From assembly GCA_028564705.1 (NCBI GenBank), contig JAPXFQ010002676.1, forward strand, positions 868,001 to 932,000: 64,000 bases of DNA, given 5' to 3'. Source of the stretch: Apricaphanius iberus (taxonomy: Eukaryota > Chordata > Actinopteri > Cyprinodontiformes > Aphaniidae). Each line of letters opens with the position of its first letter. Position 1 is the stretch's first letter. Made by a program: the position numbers and the translations under genes. The notes below the pieces were generated by a model. It worked only from the letters and a program-made list of their open reading frames with translations. It did no database searches and was not told where the DNA came from. Below are positions 12,601-26,500 of the stretch, piece after piece.

Positions 12601-15600
12601 AGCTAGACCGATTAAGACATGGGGGGGGCAATAATTGATTGATTGTACTGAATATGAATATATAGGCCAGTCCATCTTTGAAATTCACAATCCCCAAGTT
12701 TTTTTTCTGCCTACAAAGAGACTTAGACATCGAGACATCTCCACCCGAAAATTTTATTTTCCCACTTCAAAGTCAGAAATATGAATGCCCTTGAAGTTAG
12801 AATTCCAATTTAAAAAAGTTGGAGCTTACCGAGCAGCCCCAAATTGAATATACAATATTCCATTGCTATATTGCTGTTAAGAGATTTATTTGCTCTTATA
12901 ACAGATTATATCTTAATCAACCAGCAAGACACATGCTGTGAAATGTCCATTTATCTAGCTATGATCATGTTCTTTTTAAGCACATAAAATGGAGAGAAAT
13001 ACAATATCTTGTAGTGCTAATAGATGTTAGCTCAACATTGGTTTTCCTACATGCAGCATTAATATTTTCTACTAGGGGAAATCTTGATTCCCAAATTTGA
13101 GCTCCAACTGCTAAAGTGATTCAATAAACCACATTTTCTGGTGTAGCCGGCTGCTTTTACAGAAATTATCTCATATTACTTTCTAACTGAATTATAAAAC
13201 TCCGGCACATTGATAAAAGTGAAAGGTTCCGCTGTTTTGGTTTCTACACCATAACTGTTAGTTTTTCAAAAGTAGAATTATTGGTCAAAATACAAAGTTT
13301 TTTTGTTACCAAAGGAAAAGGTATAGTAGCCTTGTTTCAGCCAGCTTGATGGTAGTGACAGCAGCATCCCTTAATTATAACCTATTAATGAAGACCAAAC
13401 AACTGAAACTGCAATAATTTTAATGGTTTCTCAGGCAACACTAAATGTCTTTGAACAGCTAAAGATCCCCCTTCCCCCCATGTTGCCGGAAAACTGTTTG
13501 GGTTTGTTTTTTTAAGAGGACACACAGTGATTTGGCATCATTGAGCTGAGGATAGAATGACAGCCATTCATAGATCTAACATCCTGTGTGGTGTGCTGTT
13601 ACATAAAGCTTTTCAGAGCCTTCTTGAATGTACCAAGACAATCTGATGCTGAACATAAAGAGAAAGTGAGAAAACGTTATTAATGGTAAAACCATGCAGC
13701 AAGAATAGCTTTACATGCCTTTGTTACATGTAAGACCGTTTGTTTGGTAGAACCAAACCTTCTAAAGCTCAAGCTGCTGTCACTCAGTTTATTTTATTCA
13801 ATACTTAATGGAATTCAGTTAATTTTTATCACACCAATTCACAACAAATGTAATCTCAAGGCACTTTACAAGAAAAGTAATTGCAGTTTTTAAGCTTTCT
13901 ATTTATGGAATCCCAGCAGACAGCATCGATTCATTGACTGGCAGTTTTATTATTTAAGTATAAAAAGGAACAAGCCAAGTGCATTATGTGAAACTTCAAG
14001 TCTATTTACATCTATGGGGTTTGTGTAGTGCTTATTGATCACCTGTTTATCTGGAGATTACAGTTCGATACACTATATGCAGACTGAATACTTCCAAGTG
14101 GGGAGATGGTCACCTGAATTCATCAGAAAGTAGGTCAGCCTATTGGCAGTTGGAGCAGCATGAAGCGTTTGGCTTATTAAAGGGAAGTGTATCTTCACCA
14201 ATATTTATAGCGAGTCTGCATGATATAAAGTAGCATAATTATCAGGGCATTGCTACATTTGAGTCACCATTTTGATGTCATGCGTGCTGTATACGTTGCA
14301 TCTCTGAATTGTGATGCACATGTCACGGAAAGTTCTGACGTCTCCAAAAAATCCCTGCTTAGCCGTTGAATACATTGCTGTATATGTAAATGTGCTACAT
14401 TGTCAAATATAACAAAAGACAATGCTTGAAGTGGATGTGACAGGTATTAACATCTACAGTATGGTGACTGTGCTGGTTGTACGACTGCTTTTTGTATTTA
14501 TTAAAGTACAGAGATCCTAGAGTTTAAAAAATATGGGATTTATTGGCTTTGATAAGTTTGTAAAGTTAGGTTCTTAAAAAACACTTCTTTTTTTTAGCTG
14601 GTTTGCTGTTGCTAATACTTTTGTGTAACATTTTTGCCCATTTTGGCAGAGCAAGCCATTCACGCTGTAGAATTTCAGACAATTCTTTTGAATGGAAAGC
14701 ATCCTGCATTTTCTGTTTTGTTTCGTATTCTGTTTTTTGGTTCATTCATTTCTTGTTCATTCTTCTCTCATTTTTCTTTCTGGATTTTCACCTCTCCCTC
14801 CCTCCGTAAATTGTCCCTGGTGACGTAATGCTCGAGCATGCCTGTGTTATTCTCATCTGGATTTAATACGCGGTATATGTGTGACAGTGTGAGCCCAGTT
14901 TCAACGTATTGTGTCTTTGCCTGCGTTCGCGTCTGTTTCCATATGTTGAGTTTCCAGCCAACTATAATCACTGTTTGATTAAATATGGAGACTTAAACCC
15001 TTTAATCTTCTTTTTATAATATTTTCCTTTCTTCTCTTTCCCCTCATCTCTTTGTTTTCCTTCAACTCTGTCCAATGGAAAGGCCAGATGGAGGTCTGTG
15101 ATTTTGTAAGACACACCCAGATGAAAATCTCCCTCTTTCTCTCTGGGGAAACTTAGTAAGATTCTTGTATTCCCTTTTCTTCTTGTGTGTGTGTGTGTGT
15201 GTGTGTGTTATTACTTTGCTCTGTTTCATAGGCAGCAGATGTTGAGGGGTGAGGTCTTAAACACTTAAACAACTCATTTCCTCAATGTACTTTGTTCCAG
15301 TTGGTTCATGTCAATCGGTCAAAGGGAACTTGCTCGGACCTATCGGAGAAGCACACTGACCCACATGTACTGTACTGCTCTCACACGTGGGTGCCCGTGG
15401 AACAGCAGGCTGGATTGGTTTAGTTTACAAAAGCGCTATAAACCGTTGATATGATAACGATCCTCTTATCTCAAAACATTACAATGCTGTGATCTACACT
15501 AGTTTACAGCAAAGCACCATTTTTGAATGAGCGAGTGTTATTTTTCTGGGTTATTGCAAAGTTTCACTCAGTGCTGCATTACAGTCTGGTGATGTTGATA

Positions 15601-18600
15601 AAATTAGAGAAAGATCAGTCCTCAAAATGGTATTTTAACTCTTTTCATTGCTTTGGTTCTTTTAGAACTCACCTGGCCCTTCAGAGATTAAGCCATTACC
15701 AACAGGTTAAATCATCCAGCCTTTCATTCTTGCAGGGTAACAGGGGCTGGTTCCTATCTCCAGTGGTCATTGGGTGAGGGTAAACCCAGGACAGGTCTCT
15801 CGTCTGTGACACATACCAATCCACACACACACACACTGCTAAGAGCAGTTTAGAGAAACCAATTTACTTAACAGTCATGTTTTTGGACTTCAGTAGGAAA
15901 TTGCAGTACCTCGAGAGAACATGCAAAACAAAACCCCTTGCTGAGTTTTTGATTCCAGGACCTTTTTGCCGTCTGTTGGACAAACATGTTGGAGCAATAA
16001 ATACTTCATCCCAAACTATGCTATGCAGACACTCTTTCTGCAGGGATGAAGATTTATTTACTTTGGCGTGCCAAATGCGTGAAGCGGCTGAGAATGTTTA
16101 CTCATTTTCTCTGACTCTGTTACTGCTTCCCCAAAAATTTGCCAAGCAAACTATTTATTAGAGGGGGTTCCCGACTAAGGATTTACACATTCAAATCAGA
16201 ACTGTTGAATCTTTCTATAGTCAACCGATAGACGAGTGACATATGATAGTTAATTTGATTTACATTTTATCCAATCCCCCCCTCCAATCAAGAAAAGCAA
16301 TAAGTAAAAACGGCAGACAACTTGTGCAAAGGATTCGGCTACAGTTAGCTGTTTTTTAGCTAAGGTTTGTTGGTCACTGTTTTTTTTTCGTGTCGTAGAG
16401 ACTGGCATTTTTCATATTCAACTGGATGCCTCTGTTTTAGGCAAATGTAACGGCGTGGAGTCTCTTGCTCCACGTCTGTCACAGTAAAGCCACACTAATT
16501 ACTCTACGGATGCCAGGGAGCCAAAAATATGCAATTTCACAAAAACTCGATTTAATTTTTTTTCCCCAGCAACAAATTTTTGTATTTTTTTTGTCTAGGC
16601 ATACTTTTTTCTAAAATCAACTGTCAGGCTTTCACATGACCAGAGATACTGAACTGTCTGATGTTCCAATCAGCATTTTAGCCGTCCAATCCGATATTTT
16701 AACCTCCAATCCGTTCTGATTTTGAGTCCCGATCCGATATTTTGCCTTTGGTTTTGAAATATATTAAACTGAAATATATTTTTATCAAGTAACTAGGGTT
16801 GTCAAAAATAATCAATACCTAGATATTAATCGATACTAAAGCTGGTATCTAAATTAAATATTCTATTCTTGTGGTATTGATTCTTTCCGAGTCTGGCATA
16901 CATAGAGCCTCCTTCAGAGTAAACTGTAGCACTACGACAGAGCTCAAGTGTGCGCAGATAAATGACGAGTGAGTATATTATTATTGACATAATGGCTTTA
17001 GTTAATAGGAATACATTCATAACTTTTTAGAGGGAATTTTTCTTGTTTCCATCCGCTTCGGCTGTCTGCTCGAGCTTGCTAAACTTAACGAGTATAAATA
17101 TGCCGTATTTATCTTGATTTATTTATGTTGGTTTACTGTATAGCTTGAGTACATTTCATAACTAAACTTTTTATAAGACTAATTTCAATAATAAGTACTA
17201 CCATTATTGTTGTAACTCCCATAAAATCATAATCTACAGATAATTAAAAGTCAACTTCAGTTTAATATTTCAGACAAAGGTATAAAGCAGAGCACTTATT
17301 TGGTACAAAGGTTAGGCTATACGTTTTCTTGGATTTGGAGGTTGTTCTCCATTAATCCTAGTTGAAACTGAGGTGGTAGCTAATCATAGCTTTGGTCTCA
17401 TGGTTACCATCTCCTTTGCGTTAAAAAAGCAGCTTATTCAACCTTAAGGTAAGATTTAGTAAGAGAACCGAGTGAGCGGCACACCCTCTATACTGATCAG
17501 AGCTTGTAAATTGATTGCTATTGATCCAGATGGCTCTGTGCATACAGTCACTCATCTGTTTTTTTTTTTACTGTTCTGATAGCTCATCAGTATTCAAACC
17601 AGGTCTTGTGAAATCCTTTATCCTTATCTCTTCACTATTTCCTTCTACCTTTAATCACCATGATCACAAATTCACTTTATCTACTTTTCCTCATTGTTTG
17701 CTGCTCTATTTTGACTTTGATCTTCCTCTTTTATTACTTCTGGAGTGACTTTTGCCAGAATACGTCTCCAAACTGTGAATTTGATTGGCTCCATGTATAT
17801 AAACAGAACCAGTCTTCTACCCATTGAGAGCCAAGTGACTAACGTAAGTGGTCTACATTAAAACCCAAAACCAACTGTGAAGAAAGGCCTGATTTACACA
17901 CTGTTTGGCAGTTTTATTTTTTGCACTTATGTGGCGTGTAGCATGCTCAGTCTCATGAGGATGTGCGCGTCTCCAGATGCCTGACCACAACTTTTGTTTA
18001 GAGTTGCCGTTTCTCTTTACGCCTTCTGGGTGTGTGTGTGTGTGTGTTTGTTTGCGTGTGAATTTTTGGTAATATTCTGTCAAAAGACCTTAAAAGTGAT
18101 TTTAATTTAGTATTTTTGTTTTGTTAACCTTGTGTGTTTGTCCCGAACCTTAAGTCCCCTCTTGGCAGGATTAACTGACAGTCCCCTCTTGGCAAGGTAC
18201 ACGAGTATGTGTGTGTGTGTGTGTGTGTGTGTGTAGGTTAGGAGTTTTCTTATGCAATTTTAATCTGTGTTAATTGGTTTGTTTGTCTGGATGTGTGCGC
18301 AGGGTTTTAATTGCGCTTAAACATAGGAGAGGCACAGTCTGTGTGTGTTGGTGTGACGGAGACCTGTGGAATTTCTCAGTCAGATGCAAAACAGCTCACT
18401 GGGTTTAACCCTAGACAGACGCATATGTGTGTATCTGCGTGCAGTTGTATGAATCAGAGTTAACTTCCGGAGATCTTTAAAAAGAAAAGAAAAAAACGGT
18501 TAAAAGAATGATTCCCTCATCGCCTTCTTTCTTTTTCTGGTGTTTGTTTCTATAATCTGCAGATGTTATCATAGTGTTACTAGCGTGTTATCTGTTTTTG

Positions 18601-21600
18601 TTTTGCCATCTGAATTACAGCTTCACGTTAAGCCATTATAGAAGCAGAAATAATTGTGAAAAGTGACATTTTAGCACAAAATTTTAGTACACATCATTTT
18701 CTCTGTACATGCGCTTTTTTTACTGGAAAAATGCTTTATTAATGTTTTCAAACAAGAGCTGAACTGATGACGTAATAGCTCTTGGTGCATCCAGTGGAAA
18801 AAAGAAAATATAACTTTTTATAAATGATCTATTTAAAATGTAGGTTTCTTGTTACAGAAGTTTAAGAGACCTAAGATAATCCCCTAATTGTTATTTCTTT
18901 TCTTATGTCAGTATGGTACACATATTTTGAAATGCTGACCATGCACTATTATTATTATTATTGTTATTATTATTATTATTATTATTTTGAAAGAATATAT
19001 CTTGACATCAACAGGAAGGCATGAGTTTTGTTTTCTTTAAGGAGAATGGCCGGCAAGCTAAAAATAACTTATTTGGTCTCTGTTTAAATAGATATCTTCG
19101 ACCTGAGACCAAAAAATAGCTTTTTTGGGTCAAAGATATCCAAACCACTTTTATAGTGTTTAGGATTTAAAGATACTCTGCTTCGTAAAAGTATAGACAA
19201 GAAAACCTCCACTTTAGGTAAGGGCAAAATGCAGCGCCTTGCAAAAGTATAATTCATACTCCTTGAGATGTTTAATGCCTTGTCACATAACAACCATAAA
19301 CTTTATTTTACTGGGATTTTATCAGATAGACAAACACACAGAATTGCATAATATTCATGAGGAAGATTATTATTTATGGTTTGAATTTTTACTGTTACTT
19401 AAGCAATAAATTAAAAGCCTTATAAGTCATTCAGATGTTAAACAGTTTATCTGTCTCTGATTTAATCTTAGTCTAGATAGATTCTGTGATGGCCTCAGAC
19501 ACATCAGTTTAACAGGTAAAACAGCCACGAATCTTGTTTTGATTTCGGCTTTGTGAATTATAATAAGTTTTAAATTATGTTTGTAATATAATCACTCGTC
19601 ATCCTGTTTACGCAGAAAGGCAAATTTGCATCTTTTTTTCCTCCCATGTGAGAGAGCAGTCATGTTTGATCTGTTCTTTCTTCACTTTTTTCTTTAATTT
19701 TTTTTGTTATGTTTATTTAGATTTCCAAACTTTCTGAGCAAATACTTTGCTTGTGTGCAGATTATTTGACATTTGGTGATGTAACTGCAGCAATGTATGT
19801 TGTTTGTGTTCTGATATGTCATGCTTTTTTTTTCTTTTTTTGCATTCCAGTCAGACTGGATATGCTATTATTTTACCTTTCACTATGCGAGAAATTAATC
19901 CTAGTTTTACAGACTCTGTGTGTTCACCACCCGAATTAAGTAAAAAAAAAAAAAAGAGCTTTTGGCTGTCATCGCTTTTTTCGTGGACGTTTTAATCTAA
20001 CTGCGCCTTTGCTGATCTGTCATTGTGCTTTGCTCTCTCTCTCTCTTCTCCAGGCCCTCTGCATAAATGTGCAGTGCAGTGATTTGCTGGAGACGCTGAG
20101 CCTGATTTTCTGCGGTGCAGATGTGAATTGTGCTACTGGTATGGCAAGTTGTCCGTCTCCCGAGTCTCTGGCCAGCGCACACTCCCAACCTCTGCAGGCC
20201 GAGTTAATCAGACATAACCTCAACACAGGTACATCACTTGTTCACGTTTGGGGCGTCGTAAGCTTGTCTAAATTTAAAGTTGTGCATAACAATGAAGTAG
20301 TTTGAATGCTTCATAACCATATCGGCATATTAGACTGCCTTGTCATTTGTGTCAACATCTATAGTTTTGCATTGGACAAACATAATAATGTCTGATAAGA
20401 GGCATCCTTTAAATTTTCTTCAAGTTTTTTTCAGTTTTGCACATAGCTATGTTCTTTCTCCATTTGTGAATTGACATTCATCTGTTTTTTTTTGTTATTT
20501 TAAGAGTTGCCCCAGTTGCAGGTGGAGGGGGGTATGGATCTGGAACATTACCAACCACCACCTTGTGTTTCTTACAATGGCTTCTTGTTCAAAACTGCAT
20601 CCATGGGGCGGGCCGTCTCCGAGCGCAAAGTGAAAGAGGGTACGCTTAAAAATCTGTAAACCATTAGCAGGTTTACTAAGTAATGAGCTTGATTTGGATT
20701 TTCCCGTAATATGATCAAAATTTTAAAAAATAAATTCTTTCATGCGGAAAATCTTTAATATGTTTTTGAATTCTAGATTTCACTCGTCGTTGGTGCACGC
20801 TAAATGACAGCACCTTCAGCTACTATGAAAGTGACAAGAATGCCACTCCTAATGGGACGCTTAAGGCTTCGGAAATTGTTTGTTTGGCTGTTGATGCGCC
20901 TGAGAAGCACGGGTATTCATGCAAGCTCATGTTCCTTTCACATCGAAGAGAATTTTTGTGAATGATTGCTTTCTTATAATTCAAAATGTACATATTTAAA
21001 CACTACAACACCCTTAAATAATTAGGGAAGCAAAGATTATCATGCCTTGGCTTTGACAGTTTCAACATTATAGTTGAATGATGGTCGACCTGAGAATATA
21101 TATGTGAGTCAACACCTCAAACTTGCTGCCCCATTTTGTGAGATCATGGAAAAATCAAAATATATCAGCCAAGAATTAAACAAGTCTGCACTGACATGAG
21201 CTGAAGCGTTGCTCTGCGAGGAAGAAGCCCTTACTGCAAAATTACCAGAAAAATTCTATATATATTTTTCAAATGCACTTAAGACCTCAAGACTTGTCTT
21301 GGTTGAAGTGTTGGACCTTAATCACCAATTGTTACATTTTTAGAAGTAAAAAAGGAAGAAGCTGGCAAGACTTAGAACAGGACAGAATCACATTATGTCG
21401 GCGTTTTAAGGAGGGACTGATTTACTTCATCATGGCATCATGAAGAAGGAAGATTATTTGGTAACAATTCAGCAACATCTGAAGACATCAGCCAGGAAGT
21501 TAAAGTATGGGTAGAAGTGGGGAAATGGACTGAACTTATATAGCGCTTTTCTAGTCATACTGACCATTCAAAGCACTTTACACTGGAGCCACATTCACTC

Positions 21601-21847
21601 ATTCGCACTCGCAGACACACACACAGTTATACACTGATACAGAGCTTGGTAGGCAAGTTTGGGTCAATTACTGAGCCACTGGCGTCTTGATCATGCCACC
21701 ACATTAGCTACAAACTGAAGTAAGGACAACAAAAAATCAATGCGTTGGAGTGGCTATTAAAAAGCTCTGATCTCAGTCACATAAAAAATATATGTACAAA
21801 ACTCACTCAGGTACACCAGTTCTGTCTGGAGGAATGGGTCAGAATTG

Positions 21848-21890
<43 letters not shown>

Positions 21891-23498
21891 GCTACCGTTC
21901 AAAAGTTTGGGGTCACATTGAAATGTCCTTATTTTTGAAGGAAAAGCACTGTACTTTTCAATGAAGATAACTTTAAACTAGTCTTAACTTTAAAGAAACA
22001 CACGCTATACATTGCTAATGTGGTAAATGACTATTCTAGCTGCAAATGTCTGGTTTTTGGTGCAATATCTACATAGGTGTATAGAGGCCCATTTCCAGCA
22101 ACTATCAGTGTTCTAATGGTACAATGTGTTTGCTCATTGGCTCAGAAGGCTAATTGATGATTAGAAAACCCTTGTGCAATCATGTTCACACATCTGAAAA
22201 CAGTTTAGCTCGGTCCAGAAGCTACAAAACTGACCTTCCTTTGAGCAGATTGAGTTTCTGGAGCATCACATTTGTGGGGTCAATTAAACGCTCAAAATGG
22301 CCAGAAAAAGAGAACTTTCATCTGAAACTCGACAGTCTATTCTTGTTCTTAGAAATGAAGGCTATTCCATGCGAGAAATTGCTAAGAAATTGAAGATTTC
22401 CTACAATGGTGTGTACTACTCCCTTCAGAGGACAGCACAAACAGGCTCTAACCAGAGTAGAAAAAGAAGTGGGAGGCCGCGTTGCACAACTGAGCAAGAA
22501 GATAAGTACATTAGAGTCTCTAGTTTGAGAAACAGACGCCTCACAGGTCCCCAACTGGCATCTTCATTAAATAGTACCCGCAAAACACCAGTGTCAACAT
22601 CTACAGTGAAGAGGCGGCTGCGGGATTCTGGGCTTCAGGGCAGAGTGGCAAAGAAAAAGCCATATCTGAGACTGGCCAATAAAAGAAAAAGATTAAGATG
22701 GGCAAAAGAACACAGACATTGGACAGAGGAAGACTGGAAAAAAGTGCTGTGGACGGATGAATCCAAGTTTGAGGTGTTTGGATCACAAAGAAGAACGTTT
22801 GTGAGACGCAGAACAACTGAAAAGATGCTGGAAGAATGCCTGACGCCATCTGTTAAGCATGGTGGAGGTAATGTGATGGTCTGGGGTTGCTTTGGTGCTG
22901 GTAAGGTGGGAGATTTGTACAGGGTAAAAGGGATTCTGAATAAGGAAGGCTATCACTCCATTTTGCAACGCCATGCCATACCCAGTGGACAGCGCTTGAT
23001 TGGAGCCAATTTCATCCTACAACAGGACAATGACCCAAAACACACCTCGAAATTGTGCAAGAACTATTTAGAGAAGAAGCAGGCAGCTGGTATTCTATCG
23101 GTAATGGAGTGGCCAGCGCAGTCACCAGATTTGAACCCCGTTGAGCTGTTGTGGGAGCAGCTTGACCGTATGGTACGCAAGAAGTGCCCATCCAACCAAT
23201 CCAAATTGTGGGAGCTGCTTCTAGAAGCGTGGGGTGCAATTTCTCCAGATTACCTCAACAAATTAACAGCTAGAATGCCAAAGGTCTGCAATGCTGTAAT
23301 TGCTGCAAATGGAGGATTCTTTGATGAAAGCAAAGTTTGATGTAAAAACAATCTTATTTCAAATAAAAATCATTATTTCTAACCTTGTCAATGTCTTGAC
23401 TCTATTTTTTATTCATTTCACAACGTATGGTGGTGAATAAGTGTGACTTTTCATGGAAAACACAAAATTGTTTGGGTGACCCCAAACTTTTGAACGGT

Positions 23499-23594
<96 letters not shown>

Positions 23595-26500
23595 CTAAAG
23601 GACTTCTGGATGGATTAAAAGTGGCTTTTGTTGCTTTGTACTAAAATAAAGTTGAATTCTAATTTATTCTATGCTAAATGACTGGTTGCAACTTAATCAA
23701 TAAACCGCAAGTAATTATAGCTTAAAATAAACACATTGATATATATATTGTTGGAAGTTTTTCAATACATCTTGCAGTATAAAGACGCAGCAAAATATCT
23801 TTTGTTGATGTTTTTCTCACAGTTCAGCTCAGCAACATTTTTTTTTTTTTTTTTTTTTACAATTTACAGTACTAGAAACATATTTTTAAGTAAAATCTGA
23901 AATTTTAATTTGGAAAAATAGAGATCTTCAACATGAAAAATGTGTAGGAAGAAACCCACAAGTTGTTCAGTATATTTTCTGTCATTTCAAGCTTTTGTCT
24001 CTTTCCAACCCCCAGGTTTGACTTTACTTTTGAGCTCTACTCAGAGTCTGAGCGTATTTATCTGTTTGGCACTGATGATCCAGACAGCCACAAGGAGTGG
24101 GTCAAGTGTATTGCCAAGGTAACATTTCTGCACCATCAGGAAAACCAGAGTTCACTGCACACCTGTTTTTTTTCTCAGAATTCCTGCTGTTAGCTGCTGA
24201 AATTTAGTAAATATTTCATGCTGAAATCAAGATAGCAAAGTATTGGGCTATTTCTGGAAAATGGGATGTGTAGGGGTTTTTATAGAATGAAGTGCAAAAG
24301 AAAAGAGCTTGTGCTATTTCTTCCTAATTCATTTACTCATTTTCTCCCGTCTGTAGAGCTTTATCCCAGCCACAGCAGAGCCTTTGCTGAGGATGAGCTT
24401 TGAGCGGATTGGACGGCTGAAGTGCAAAGATGGCTTGAACTTACAGAAATCCAAGGTCGGCTGGTTCGCCCTAGTAGGCTCCACTCTTCACGTCTACCTG
24501 GAGAACAGCAAGGGAGAGGAGATCCACCTGCGTAAACTCAACGAACTTTGTAAGTGAGACGTAAGGAGGCAAACCCAGAGAAGCCCTATTTTTCTTAATA
24601 CACACAGAAGGAAGATCCCAGCAACTCATTGTTGCTCAGATTAAATAATTTCTTTTTCTCCTACAGCAATTCAACAAGACAATGAAGTGTTGGTTCTTGT
24701 GGAGAAAGGCAGGTAAGGTCGAGTTAGGGTGTAAATTCCTGTTTCTAATGCTAATCCACACCTTAAAGCAGTTTTATTTTTGTTTTATTACATTTTTTTT
24801 TGAAAATTAAAAATACTTTTTATAAAAAAACATTAACTACTTTAAAAGTAATGCACCGAATGAATGTGTATACTAGTACATTAATCCAGTTCTTTGTAGC
24901 AGATTTTCAGATCCGTCTTGGTATTTCAAACTCCCATCTTTAGAAGAACAAGTAAAATGTCTTTGCTTATATCGGCTGTTTATTTTCCTCGTTTTGCTTA
25001 TGTCTTCTTTTTTTATGAAGGACTCTGTACATTGAGGGAGAAAGGAAGCTGGACTTTGCCGGTTGGTGTGGAGCTATCCAAGCAGCTGCTGGGAGCGGAG
25101 GAGACACACTGAGCCAGCAGCAGCTCACAGACACAGATATACCTGTCATTGTACTCAGCTGCATCGACTATATCACGCAATGCGGTGAGACACAGCTTTT
25201 GGAGTTTGTTAAAGTCCTATCCTTAATAAAAAACAATTACTGCATGTACTTTTGCATCTCTGAAGACATATTTAGTTAGTTGTCGTTCAGGTAAAAAACA
25301 GACATTGGTGATGGCAAACCCTCTGACACGACGGTCAAATATGGAAAGTATTTGATTAACGTGACCCCTGGTTCTGAGCCATTGTATTAATGTAAGAAAC
25401 GGCAAGTGAAGTTGTACAATTGTCCAATTTTAATGTGATTTTGGCACATTTAATTATTTTTCTATTCTTATAACTGCAGTCATAGTTTGCTGTCTCAAGA
25501 TAAGCATTGTGATTCAAAGCACAGATTTTGTTGAATGTAGTTTTATTCATTCTTTTCAGAGTTTTTTTTATTTCAATTGGCCTGTATAAGGGAAAGCGGG
25601 AGCTGGCAGGCCTGAAAAAGAGGGTCAGCGAGAGCCAACGGTAATGGCCATAAATTCAGCGAGATTGAAAAAGTAGTCCTGTGCAGAGGCTTTAGTCCAG
25701 AGTGATATGAAGTGTTCAGCCCACACAGGAATTTCCATGTAGCTCCCCAAGATCAAATGTGGCCTTTCCTGACCAGAGCACCTCATTCTACATATTTGCT
25801 GAGTCCTCTGCATGGCTTGTAGCAAACTTTAATTAGGACCTCTTGTGGGTGTTGTTCTTTTTTTGGCTCAAAGTTGTTGACGGTACAAAACAATAGTTTT
25901 CCTGTGGACAGATTCTTGCACCCGAGCTGTAGATAGCAGCAGATGCTCCAGAGGGACAATTGTTTTCTTGATTGCTTCTGATAATTTCCTAATTAAGTGT
26001 CTTCATAAGGCTGTTGATTGTAAGTGATTTTAGTTAGGGACTTGCACTAAAGGGGGAGGAATACAAATGTAAGGCAGACTTTTTGAGCTTTTGTTTATAA
26101 AAAAAAAAAGTTTTAAACCGTAGATGGCTTTCCTTTTGCTTCACAGTTATGTTCTACATTATTGATTCGTCAAAAAAAGTGCAAGGGACAGCGTTCTCTT
26201 GGTTTTACTCCCTAATGTATGCGACTATTCTGTAGTTATAATCTGCAGTGCTGTGAGGGCCCCACCTGTGTCTGTGTACTCATGTGACTGTGACAAAAGT
26301 TCAAGCTGTGGGGAGAGATCAACGCTCCAAACGACAACAAAGAAACTCTGTTCCACCTCCATTCCGCTCTGTTGTCCCTCTAAACTTTCCTTTCCTTGTG
26401 TTTTCCATTTTATCTCTCATCTGTAAGGCTTCCTCACACCCCCCCAGCAGGGAAACCAGATCCAATTTCCTTGTTCCTCTGCTGATCTAGCTACTGCAGT

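Larger units (their letters stand above)
8093..20053 (+). other. arap1 intron 10 (12 kb, the largest)
   Basis: It separates the ArfGAP from the ankyrin exon. It contains interspersed repeats (about 8340-8760, 8785-8985, 15730-15965), GT and ATT microsatellites, a Tc1-type terminus (about 19230-19340) and stretches that look repetitive (16660-16760, 16800-16900) without a clear family. No coding exon is needed here: exons 10 and 11 join in phase 0. A possible internal promoter near 10470-10505 is discussed as a finding. Confidence 0.6.
21890..23502 (+). mobile_element. near-intact Tc1-like transposon, DD38E (Intruder-like)
   Basis: The ends are 27-bp inverted repeats at 21890-21916 and 23476-23502. 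They share GCTACCGTTCAAAAGTTTGG on the left against ACTACCGTTCAAAAGTTTGG (reverse complement) on the right, with one mismatch overall. The 1613-bp body has a single intact transposase gene on the plus strand and an AATAAA-type signal shortly after its stop. TA-rich microsatellite lies on both sides, so the TA target duplication is hidden. Good ends plus an open gene imply a young copy. It sits in arap1 intron 13 in the sense direction. Confidence 0.95.
20913..24015 (+). other. arap1 intron 13
   Basis: Besides a short dispersed repeat (about 21519-21720), it carries the full DD38E Tc1-like transposon at 21890-23502 and TA microsatellites on both sides of it. Confidence 0.8.

Noticed and set aside
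23427..23618. Frame with alternating Y/I residues
   Set aside because: It is the translation of the TG/TA microsatellite.
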